Assembly: GCA_023438115.1 (NCBI GenBank)
Contig: JAEZEB010000386.1
Coordinates: 1-13,398, forward strand
DNA: 13,398 nucleotides
DNA from: Pseudomonadota bacterium
GTDB taxonomy: Bacteria; Pseudomonadota; Gammaproteobacteria; Burkholderiales; Burkholderiaceae_C
Direction: 5' to 3'
The notes under the pieces are model-generated. The model was not told the DNA's origin and did not search any database. It saw nothing but the letters and a program-made list of their open reading frames with translations. Positions 1 to 7,401 of the stretch are shown here, piece by piece; positions within the stretch are counted from its first letter, which is position 1, and every line of letters starts with the position of its first letter. A program made the position numbers and the translations under genes.

Positions 1-2171
1 AGGAAGCCCAGGCGCTCGACGTGACGACCGGTGGACAGCAGCCGCCAGCCATCGTCGCGCGTCATGCGGTCGGTCTGCGCGCCGGTCATGGCGGCGGTGT
101 GGCCCGACAGCGTTTCCAGCACGCGCACGGCTTCGACGGGGGAATACTCGCCTTCGCCGACGCAGGCGGCGCAGCCCTGGAGGAATTCCTGTTCGGCCTG
201 CACCACGCGGTTCCATTGCTCCTGCGACAGGCGCTCGCGCACGGCGGCCGCGGCGGTGCGCAGCGCCTCGAGGTTGTAGCCCACGCTCGTCGCCTTGTCC
301 GCGTCACCCAGGCCGGCGATCAGCGCGCGCTCGAAGACGCGCCTTGCCTGCGTGGGCGGCGGCACGGCAGGCAGCACCAGTGCGTTGGCCACGGCCACTT
401 CGCCGATCCAGCGCAGCAAGGGCTGCGAGCCCTGGTCCTCCCCGTTGAGGCTCTCGATCGCCAGCTGCGCGAAGCGCGCGGTGTTCTCGGTCCGTTCGGT
501 GTAGCGGCCGAACCAGAACAGGTTCTCGCCGGCGCGGCTGGTCACGGTGCGGCTGCGATGCGCGGTGTCGACCGAGGGGTGGTCGTGGTGCAGCAGGCTG
601 GTGGCGTCCACCTCGCCGTCGGTGAGCACCCAGGTGTCGGCGCTGCTGCCGCCCCGCTGCATGGAGGCGATGTTGCCGCCATCGGCCGCCAGGCGCGTCA
701 GTCCGCCGGGCAGCACGCGCCAGCCGTCCTCGCCCTCGGAGACAGCGAACACGCGCAGCAGCAGCGAGCGCGGCACGATGCGTTCGTTGCCGTTCCCGGT
801 GTGCCAAGTCGGCATCTGCGACAGGGGCACGTAGCCCTGCACGGTGTATTCGTCGGGTTCGCTGCGGATGCGCGCGGCCCATTCCTCGCGCTGGCGCGCG
901 CTCAGGGCCTCGCCGCGCACGGGCGCGGGGTTGCGCCGGCCGTAGGTGGACAGCACCACGCTGGCGTCGAGTTCGGGCAGCGCCGACTGCATCGCCGCGC
1001 GCTCGCCGCACCACCAGGTGGCCAGCGCGGGCAACTGCAGTTCCTCGCCCAGCAGGTGGCGGCTGAGGGCCGGCAGGAAGGCGAGCAGGCCCGGCGATTC
1101 GAGGAAGCTCGAGCCCGGCGCATTGGCCACCAGCACGTTGCCGGCGCGGATCGCCTGCAGCAGGCCCGGCACGCCCAGGTGCGAATCGGCGCGCAGCTCC
1201 AGCGGGTCGAGGAACTCGTCGTCCAGGCGCTTGAGCACGCCGTGCACCGGCTCCAGGCCCTTGAGCGTCTTGAGGTAGAGGCGCTCGCCGCGAACGGTGA
1301 GGTCGCTGCCTTCCACCAGCGTGAGGCCCAGGTAGCGCGCGAGGTACGCGTGTTCGAAATAGGTTTCGTTGTACGGCCCCGGCGTCAGCAGCACGATGCG
1401 CGGCTCGCGGCCGCCGGCGGGGCAGCGCGCGGCCAGGCTTTCCAGCAGCGCGCGGTAGGTGGCGGCCAGCCGCTGCACCTTGAGGTCGCGGAAGGCTTCC
1501 GGGAACAGCCGCGAGATGATCAGCCGGTTCTCCAGCAGGTAGCCCAGGCCCGAGGGCGCCTGCGTGCGCTGCGCCATCACCCACCAGGCGCCCGCCGGGT
1601 CGCGCGCGAGGTCGAAGGCCGCGATGTGCAGGCGCCTGCCGCCCGCCGGCTGCACGCCGTGCATGGGACGCAGGTAGCCGGGATGGCCTTGCACCAGCGC
1701 CGGCGGCAGCAGCTTCGCCGCCAGCAGTTCCTGCGGGCCGTAGACGTCGTCGAGGATGCGTTCGAGCAGGCGCACGCGCTGCAGCACGCCGGCCTCGATG
1801 CGCTGCCACTGCTGCGCCGGCACGATCAGCGGGAACAGGTCCAGCGACCAGGGCCGCTGCGGCCCGCCGGACGCCGCGTAGACGTTGTAGGTGATCCCGT
1901 TGTCGCGCACCTGCCGCCGCAGGTCGCGCGTGCGGCGATCGAGGTCGGCGAAGCCGTCGCGGCCCAGGTTCTCGAAGAAGCGCGCCCACGGGCGCACGGG
2001 CAGGGCGCCGGGCACGCCGCCGCGCAGCTCGTCGTAGTGGCCGGCAGCCGCGGGCGGCGCCAGCGCGGCGGCGAGCGCGGCGGGGGTTTCCTCGGCCTGC
2101 GCGCCGAACAGCGACGGGTTGATGGAATCCACGAGGCGCCGATTCTCCCACCGGGCTGCGGAGGGGTCCAT
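1..2171 (-). CDS. Circularly permuted ATP-grasp / alpha-E domain fusion protein (3' end cut by window)
   Basis: Predicted amide-bond-forming enzyme: ATP-grasp ligases join a carboxylate to an amine at the cost of ATP. The substrate is unknown and the location is probably cytoplasmic, as no signal peptide is seen. 723 residues are visible from an ATG at 2171, and the frame stays open to the left edge. The N-terminus reads DSINPSLFG. Conserved blocks of the circularly permuted type 2 ATP-grasp family follow: ITYNVYAASGGP around residues 93-104, QAPSGLGYLLENR near 205-217, and TPGPYNETYFE at 263-273. From about residue 545 an alpha-E domain begins with SRAGENLFWFGRYTERTENT. It is still running at the edge (GRHVERLGF), so about 130 residues are probably missing. 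The start lies 26 bp after the stop of the upstream transglutaminase gene, with no strong Shine-Dalgarno site, which suggests one operon. The ATP-grasp and alpha-E parts are separate genes in many genomes; here they are fused. Family assignment is confident; the biochemical product is not known. Confidence 0.9.
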   Translation of the reverse strand, partial: MDPSAARWENRRLVDSINPSLFGAQAEETPAALAAALAPPAAAGHYDELRGGVPGALPVRPWARFFENLGRDGFADLDRRTRDLRRQVRDNGITYNVYAASGGPQRPWSLDLFPLIVPAQQWQRIEAGVLQRVRLLERILDDVYGPQELLAAKLLPPALVQGHPGYLRPMHGVQPAGGRRLHIAAFDLARDPAGAWWVMAQRTQAPSGLGYLLENRLIISRLFPEAFRDLKVQRLAATYRALLESLAARCPAGGREPRIVLLTPGPYNETYFEHAYLARYLGLTLVEGSDLTVRGERLYLKTLKGLEPVHGVLKRLDDEFLDPLELRADSHLGVPGLLQAIRAGNVLVANAPGSSFLESPGLLAFLPALSRHLLGEELQLPALATWWCGERAAMQSALPELDASVVLSTYGRRNPAPVRGEALSARQREEWAARIRSEPDEYTVQGYVPLSQMPTWHTGNGNERIVPRSLLLRVFAVSEGEDGWRVLPGGLTRLAADGGNIASMQRGGSSADTWVLTDGEVDATSLLHHDHPSVDTAHRSRTVTSRAGENLFWFGRYTERTENTARFAQLAIESLNGEDQGSQPLLRWIGEVAVANALVLPAVPPPTQARRVFERALIAGLGDADKATSVGYNLEALRTAAAAVRERLSQEQWNRVVQAEQEFLQGCAACVGEGEYSPVEAVRVLETLSGHTAAMTGAQTDRMTRDDGWRLLSTGRHVERLGF

Positions 2172-2197
2172 GCGGCGTGTTGCGGTGGGCCGACGCG

Positions 2198-5100
2198 TCA
2201 GCGCCGGCGCAGGTCGAGCGTGAACGGAAACTCGCGGCTGCCGGGCACGTCGATGGTGGCCGGCGGCACGTGCAGCCGCCCGGGCGTGTGGCCCATGCGG
2301 AAGAAGCGCGCGAGGCGACGGCTCTCGGCCTCGTAGGCGTTGACGGGGAAGGTCACGTAATTGCGGCCGCCCGGATGCGCCACGTGGTACTGGCAACCCG
2401 CGATGGAGCGGTTCATCCAGGTGTCGACGATGTCGAAGGTCAGCGGTGCGTGCACGGGGATGGTCGGGTGCAGCGCGCTCGTGGGCTGCCAGGCGCGGTA
2501 GCGCACGCCGGCCACGTACTCGCCCGCCGTCCCCGTCGACTGCAGAGGCAGCGCGCGGCCGTTGACCGTGACGACGTGCCGGCTCGCGTTGAGGCCGTTC
2601 ACCTTCACTTCGATGCGCTCCAGCGAGGAGTCGACGTAGCGCACGGTGCCGCCGGCTGCGCCTTCCTCGCCCATTACGTGCCAGGGTTCCAGCGCGTTGC
2701 GCAGCGTGAGCTCCATGCCCATCGCCTGCAGGTCGCCCGCGACCGGGAAGCGGAATTCGAAGTGCGGCGCGAACCACGACGGGTCGAAGGGATGGCCGGC
2801 CTCGCGCATCTCTTCCAGCACGTCCAGCAGGTCCATCCAGATGAAGGTGGGCAGCAGCCAGCGGTCGTGCAGCTCGGTGCCCCAGCGCGTCACGGGCGCG
2901 CGGTAGGGCTCGCGCCAGAAGCGCGCCACCAGCGCGCGGATCAGCAGCTGCTGCACCACGCTCATGCGCGCGTGCGGGGGCATCTCGAAGGCGCGCAGCT
3001 CCAGCAGGCCGAGGCGGCCCGTCGCGCTATCGGGCGAGTACATCTTGTCGATGCAGAACTCGCTGCGGTGCGTGTTGCCGGTGACGTCGACGAGGATGTT
3101 GCGCAGCGTGCGGTCCACCATCCAGGGCGGCATGGCCTCGCCGTGCAGGTCGCGCTGCCGCCGGATCTCCGCCAGCGCGATCTCGAGTTCGTAGAGCTGG
3201 TCGTCGCGCGCTTCGTCCACGCGCGGCGCCTGGCTCGTCGGGCCGATGAAAAGGCCGCTGAAGAGGTAGCTGAGGCTGGGATGGTTGTGCCAGTACACCA
3301 GCAGGCTGGCCAGCAGCTCGGGCTTGCGCAGGAAGGGCGAGTCCGCGGGCGTGGCGCCGCCCAGGACGAAGTGGTTGCCGCCTCCAGTCCCCGTGGGGCG
3401 GCCGGCGGTCATGAACTTCTCGGCCGAGAGCCGGCTCTCGAAGGCGGCCTGGTACAGGAACTCGGTGTGCTGCACCAGCTCGCCCCAGTCGTGCGCGGGG
3501 TGGATGTTCACCTCGATCACGCCGGGGTCGGGCGTCACCTGCAGCAGCTTCAGGCGCGGATCGCGGGGCGGCAGATAGCCTTCCAGCACGATGCGCACGC
3601 CGAGCTCCGCCGCGGTGCGTTCGACCGCGGCCAGCAGTTCGAGGTAATCCTCCAGGCGTGCGAGCGGCGGCATGAACACGTACAGCACGCCGCCTTGGCC
3701 GCCGTGCTCGCGTTCCGCCTTCGCGCCGTTGGCGCGCTGCGGATCGCGCACTTCCACGCACAGGGCCGTGCGGACGATCTCGCGCGCGGATGCGTGGCGC
3801 TGCGGCGCGCGGGTAGCTTGGCCCTCTTGGGCGAAGCGCGGATCCCCGGCGGGATAGCGCGGCGACGCCGTCGCGGGCAGGGGCGCGCGCGCGTCGAAGG
3901 GATCCTGCGGCAGCACCTGCTGCTGGTCGGCCTCATTCGCCCAGGGGAGCGAATCCAGAGGCAGTCGATAGCCCATGGGCGAGTCGCCGGGCAGCAGGTA
4001 GAGGCGCTCGTCGCGCAGGAACCAGGGGCCGGTCTGCCAGCGCGGACCCATCAGCTGCGGATCGTCTTCACGCGCCTGCAGGGGCAGGGCGTAGCCCACG
4101 ACACTGTCCAGCTTCTGCGAGAACACCCGGCGCAGGCGCGCGCGTTCCAGCTCGTCGTCCAGCCGCGAATCGAAGGGATCGACGTTGACCGGCAGCCGCC
4201 GCTCGCGCCACAGGTAGTAGAAGACGTCCTCGTAGCCGGGTTGCACGTGCTGGTCCGGCAGTCCGAGATGGGCGCAGAGGCGGCGCATGAAGCGCTGCGC
4301 ATCTTCGCCGGTGTAGCCGGAGGGCTCGCGTTCGTCGGCGAACAGCGCGGGGTCGCTCCAGCAGGGCTGCCCGTCCGCGCGCCAGCCGATCGACAGCGCC
4401 CAGCGCGGAAGCTGCTCGCCGGGATACCACTTGCCCTGGCCGAAGTGCAGGAAGCCGCCTTGGCCGTATTCGGCGCGCAGGCGCTGCACCAGGTCCATCG
4501 CGTAGCCGCGCTTGGTGGGGCCCAGGGCGTCCGTGTTCCATTCGGCCGCGTCGCGGTTTTCGACGGCGACGAAGGTGGGCTCGCCGCCCATGGTCAGGCG
4601 CACGTCGCCCGCCTGCAGCTGGCGATCGACGGCCTGGCCGAGCGCAAGCACCTCGGCCCATTGCTGCTCCGTATAGGGGCGCGTCACCCGTGGCGACTCG
4701 TGGATGCGCGTGACCTGCATGTGATGGCTGAACGCCACTTCGCATTCGTCCACCACGCCTTCCACGGGCGCGGCGCCCGAGGGCTGCGGGGTGCAGGCGA
4801 GCGGGATGTGGCCTTCGCCCGCGAGCAGGCCGGAGGTCGGGTCCAGGCCGATCCATCCCGCACCCGGCAGGTAGACCTCGCACCAGGCGTGCAGGTCGGT
4901 GAAATCGACCTCGGTGCCGCTGGGCCCGTCGAGCGCCTTCACGTCCGGCTTGAGCTGGATGAGGTAACCGGAGACGAAGCGCGCCGCCAGCCCCAGGCGC
5001 CGCAGCAGCTGCACCAGCAGCCAGCCCGAATCGCGGCAGGAGCCGCTTCCCAGTTCCAGCGTCTGCTCCGGCGGCTGCACGCCCGGCTCCATGCGGATCA

Positions 5101-5575
5101 GGTAGCGCACGTCGGCCTGCAGTTGCCGGTTGAGGTCGACCAGGAAGTCGATGGTCGCGCGCGGCCGACGGTCGATCTTTTCCAGGTAGGCCTGCACGCG
5201 CGGCGTGAGCGGCTCGCAGGCGAGGTAGGGCGCCAGTTCCTCGGCCAGCTCGGGCTCGTAGCGGAAGGGGAAGCTGCTCGCGCCCGGCTCCAGGAAGAAG
5301 TCGAACGGATTGAAGACCGCCATCTCCACGACGAGGTCGACCGTCACCTTCAGTTCGGTGGCCCTTTCGGGGAAGACCAGCCGTGCCTGGTAGTTGGCGA
5401 AGGGATCCTGCTGCCAGTTGATGAAGTGATTGGCTGGCTCGACCCGTAGCGAATAGCTGACGACCTTGCTGCGGCAATGCGGGGCCGGGCGCAGGCGCAC
5501 CACCTGCGGCCCGAGGCCGACGGCCCTGTCGTACTTGTAATGCGTAACGTGGTGCAGGGCGGCGTGGATGGACAT
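2198..5575 (-). CDS. Transglutaminase-like protein with C-terminal DUF2126 region
   Basis: Predicted papain-fold transglutaminase/protease of 1125 aa, the usual length for the family. It likely cleaves or transfers an amide bond; its substrate is unknown. The N-terminal part (about 1-90) is the beta-rich N-terminal domain typical of bacterial transglutaminases. The core (about 140-260) shows the full catalytic triad: Cys180 in GSGSCRDSG, His229 in DLHAWCEVY and Asp245 in GLDPTSG. The rest, from about residue 300, is the DUF2126 region with signature blocks such as LTMGGEPTFV at 327-336 and RPTGTGGGNHFVLGG at 726-740. The ATG at 5575 gives the family-typical start MSIHAALHHVTHYKYD; no good Shine-Dalgarno site precedes it. 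No signal peptide or membrane segment is seen, so it is probably cytoplasmic. It is the first gene of the leftward operon with the ATP-grasp/alpha-E gene, a conserved pairing in which ligase and amide-cleaving enzyme are thought to act on the same peptide. Family call is very secure; function is inferred. Confidence 0.94.
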   Translation of the reverse strand: MSIHAALHHVTHYKYDRAVGLGPQVVRLRPAPHCRSKVVSYSLRVEPANHFINWQQDPFANYQARLVFPERATELKVTVDLVVEMAVFNPFDFFLEPGASSFPFRYEPELAEELAPYLACEPLTPRVQAYLEKIDRRPRATIDFLVDLNRQLQADVRYLIRMEPGVQPPEQTLELGSGSCRDSGWLLVQLLRRLGLAARFVSGYLIQLKPDVKALDGPSGTEVDFTDLHAWCEVYLPGAGWIGLDPTSGLLAGEGHIPLACTPQPSGAAPVEGVVDECEVAFSHHMQVTRIHESPRVTRPYTEQQWAEVLALGQAVDRQLQAGDVRLTMGGEPTFVAVENRDAAEWNTDALGPTKRGYAMDLVQRLRAEYGQGGFLHFGQGKWYPGEQLPRWALSIGWRADGQPCWSDPALFADEREPSGYTGEDAQRFMRRLCAHLGLPDQHVQPGYEDVFYYLWRERRLPVNVDPFDSRLDDELERARLRRVFSQKLDSVVGYALPLQAREDDPQLMGPRWQTGPWFLRDERLYLLPGDSPMGYRLPLDSLPWANEADQQQVLPQDPFDARAPLPATASPRYPAGDPRFAQEGQATRAPQRHASAREIVRTALCVEVRDPQRANGAKAEREHGGQGGVLYVFMPPLARLEDYLELLAAVERTAAELGVRIVLEGYLPPRDPRLKLLQVTPDPGVIEVNIHPAHDWGELVQHTEFLYQAAFESRLSAEKFMTAGRPTGTGGGNHFVLGGATPADSPFLRKPELLASLLVYWHNHPSLSYLFSGLFIGPTSQAPRVDEARDDQLYELEIALAEIRRQRDLHGEAMPPWMVDRTLRNILVDVTGNTHRSEFCIDKMYSPDSATGRLGLLELRAFEMPPHARMSVVQQLLIRALVARFWREPYRAPVTRWGTELHDRWLLPTFIWMDLLDVLEEMREAGHPFDPSWFAPHFEFRFPVAGDLQAMGMELTLRNALEPWHVMGEEGAAGGTVRYVDSSLERIEVKVNGLNASRHVVTVNGRALPLQSTGTAGEYVAGVRYRAWQPTSALHPTIPVHAPLTFDIVDTWMNRSIAGCQYHVAHPGGRNYVTFPVNAYEAESRRLARFFRMGHTPGRLHVPPATIDVPGSREFPFTLDLRRR

Positions 5576-5624
5576 GGCGGTTGCATGCTAGCAATAGCCG
5601 CGCCGTCGAGGGTCCGCGCAGGCC

Positions 5625-5643
5625 CGCCTGTCGCCGACAGGCG
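5625..5643. repeat. Perfect 19-bp inverted repeat in divergent intergenic region
   Basis: Two 9-base arms, CGCCTGTCG and CGACAGGCG, are exact reverse complements separated by a single C. The repeat lies 50 bp upstream of the leftward transglutaminase start and about 115 bp upstream of the rightward promoter candidate. It could be a dimeric regulator's operator or a small hairpin in the leader of the leftward transcript. No T-tract follows on either strand, so a terminator is unlikely. No regulator is identified. Confidence 0.45.
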
Positions 5644-5759
5644 CCGCAGGGCGGTTGGCGGTCGCCGATATGCGGTCGATCTGGGACAGTCGGGTTACAG
5701 CCGTCGAGCTGGCGCCGCCGCGTCCGATCGCAAGCGTGACAAAGTAGGAGGGGCCCGCC

Positions 5760-5788
5760 TTGTGACGAAATGTAGTTGCGGCTAACAT
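5760..5788 (+). promoter_or_regulatory. Candidate sigma70-type promoter of the signalling operon
   Basis: TTGTGA (5760-5765) and TAACAT (5783-5788) are separated by 17 bp and each matches 4 of 6 consensus bases of the -35 and -10 elements. The predicted transcription start at about 5794-5797 falls almost on the ATG at 5797, so the first message would be leaderless or the true start is further downstream, for example ATG 5851. The pair could be chance, although in DNA this GC-rich an AT-containing match with ideal spacing is suggestive. No equally good promoter was found for the leftward operon. Confidence 0.4.
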
Positions 5789-5796
5789 GTAACCAG

Positions 5797-7401
5797 ATGC
5801 GACAAACTCTCGACGCCCGCTTTTCCGCCGAGGCACTCTCCGTGCCCCGGATGAGCGAGTTCGCGCCCTCGTCGCAGATGCTGGGCAGTACCGACCCCAG
5901 CCTGGGTGTGCACCAGTCGACCGTAGCGACTTTCATGTACGCGCGGTTGCACCATTTCTCCGCCGTCTGCAACGCGCTGGGCGCCGAGGCCGCCTCGTCC
6001 TTCGTCAACGAAGTGCGGCGCATGCTGACGGACGCCGTGATGAAGCTCGGTGGCGAAGTCGCCCAGCGCCGCCCCGATTCCATCCTGGCGGTCTTCAGCA
6101 ACAAGCCCGACGACAAGAAGCCGAACCACGCGCAGCGCGGCCTGCATGCCGCGATCCTGGCGGTGCACGACACCGTGCAGCTGGCCCAGGCGGTTGCCGC
6201 CCGCCCCGAGTGCGCGGGCCTGCCGTCCCTGACGTTGGCGGTGGGCGTGCACCTCGGGGTGGCCGACCTGTTGCCCCGGGGCAACGGAAAAGTGCACGCG
6301 GTCGGCGACGCCGTCGAAGTCGCCCGCCTGCTGGAAGTCACGGCCATGGACCTGGGCTGGAGCATCGCGACTTCCTCGGGCACCCGGCTCGCGTCGGCCG
6401 GACGCGCCGACGGCGGCCGCATCGGCTCGGTCGGCCTGCCGGACGCCAGCTTCATCGACATCGTGGAAGTCACGGGCCTGGTGCCGCGCAAGGGCTCCAG
6501 CACGCCGGCGCGCGTCTTCGAGATGCTGCGCGAGTCGCTGCTGGCCAACCAGCAGGTGCGCAAGCGCAACTCGCCCGCGCCGCACCTGGCGCCCGTGGTC
6601 GGCTCGCATTTCCTGATCGAGGGTTACCGCGTGCTGCGCAAGATCGGCGAAGGCGGGATGGCCTCGATCTTCCTGGCGCAGGCCGCCGAGGGAGGGGCGC
6701 CGCAGGTGCTGAAGGTGATGCAGCTGGATCGCGCGGTGGAGGCGGACGGCCTGCAGCGCTTCATCCAGGAGTTCGCGCTGCTGGCGCAGATCCAGCATCC
6801 CAACGTGGCGCGCATCTTCCGCCAGGACTTCTCGGTGGGGCATTGCTACATCGCCATGGAGTACTTCCCGCAGGGCGACCTGCGCGCGCGCATGAAGGCC
6901 GGCCCCATCGATACCGCCACCGCGCTGTCCTTCATCAAGCAGACCGCCGCGGGCCTGGCCGCCATCCACGCGGTGGGCATCGTGCACCGCGACCTCAAGC
7001 CGGACAACCTGATGTTCCGGCAGGACGGCAGCCTGGCGCTGGCCGACTTCGGCGTGGCCAAGCAGGTGTCCATGAAGATCACCGACACCGGCGACGGCGA
7101 CATCGTCGGCACGCCTTACTACCTGAGCCCGGAGCAGGCGCTCGGCCAGCCCGTGGACCCGCGCTGCGACATCTACAGCCTGGGCGTGCTCGCCTTCGAA
7201 CTGCTCACGGGCCGCAAGCCTTACCACGCGAGCTCCGCGCAGGAACTGCTGAACCTGCACGTGCACGGCCCCGTGCCGCTGCTGCCGCCCGAGCACGCCC
7301 ACCTGCAGGCGGTGATGGAAAGCACGATGGCCAAGGACCGCGAGCAGCGCTATCCGTCCGCCGCGACCCTGCTCGCCGACCTGGAGCAGCAGGGACTGTG
7401 A
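5797..7401 (+). CDS. Degenerate cyclase-homology domain fused to Ser/Thr protein kinase
   Basis: Hanks-type Ser/Thr kinase of 534 aa that probably phosphorylates cytoplasmic protein targets. Residues about 41-245 resemble a class III adenylate/guanylate cyclase domain (ATFMYARLHHFS, VAQRRPDSILAVF, VGVHLG, VGDAVEVARLLE). Key catalytic positions are changed: first metal Asp to Arg50, substrate Lys to Gln90, transition-state Asn and Arg to Glu174 and Leu178. Asp94 remains. This points to a sensory or scaffolding role rather than cyclic nucleotide synthesis. Residues about 277-534 form a complete kinase: glycine loop IGEGGM at 283-288, Lys306, HRDLKPDN with Asp399, DFG at 417-419, GTPYYLSPEQ and DIYSLGVLAFELLTG. 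No transmembrane segment is visible, unlike many PknB-type kinases. The start is uncertain: ATG 5797 is chosen, TTG 5776 and ATG 5851 are alternatives, and none has a clear Shine-Dalgarno site. It is the first gene of the operon and its stop overlaps the next start as TGATG. Confidence 0.9.
   Translation: MRQTLDARFSAEALSVPRMSEFAPSSQMLGSTDPSLGVHQSTVATFMYARLHHFSAVCNALGAEAASSFVNEVRRMLTDAVMKLGGEVAQRRPDSILAVFSNKPDDKKPNHAQRGLHAAILAVHDTVQLAQAVAARPECAGLPSLTLAVGVHLGVADLLPRGNGKVHAVGDAVEVARLLEVTAMDLGWSIATSSGTRLASAGRADGGRIGSVGLPDASFIDIVEVTGLVPRKGSSTPARVFEMLRESLLANQQVRKRNSPAPHLAPVVGSHFLIEGYRVLRKIGEGGMASIFLAQAAEGGAPQVLKVMQLDRAVEADGLQRFIQEFALLAQIQHPNVARIFRQDFSVGHCYIAMEYFPQGDLRARMKAGPIDTATALSFIKQTAAGLAAIHAVGIVHRDLKPDNLMFRQDGSLALADFGVAKQVSMKITDTGDGDIVGTPYYLSPEQALGQPVDPRCDIYSLGVLAFELLTGRKPYHASSAQELLNLHVHGPVPLLPPEHAHLQAVMESTMAKDREQRYPSAATLLADLEQQGL

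Noticed and set aside
21..2336. 771-codon open frame on the plus strand opposite the ATP-grasp gene
   Set aside because: The minus-strand frame holds continuous ATP-grasp and alpha-E motifs. The plus-strand translation is low-complexity His/Arg/Ala/Gln sequence.
2177..5449. 1090-codon open frame on the plus strand opposite the transglutaminase gene
   Set aside because: It is the antisense shadow of a protein with an intact triad and family signatures. Its translation is rich in Arg, His, Ala and Gln with no recognisable domain, as expected from reverse reading of 70% GC coding DNA.
5585..5590. TAGCAT as a -10 element for the leftward operon
   Set aside because: No acceptable -35 lies 16-18 bp upstream on the minus strand, so the leftward promoter is left uncalled.
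5746..5750. GGAGG as a ribosome-binding site for an upstream start of the kinase gene
   Set aside because: Start codons at suitable distance are out of frame with the kinase or stop within a few codons.
4068..6569. 833-codon minus-strand open frame spanning the divergent intergenic region
   Set aside because: It crosses two real genes in other frames and the promoter region, and has no recognisable domain.
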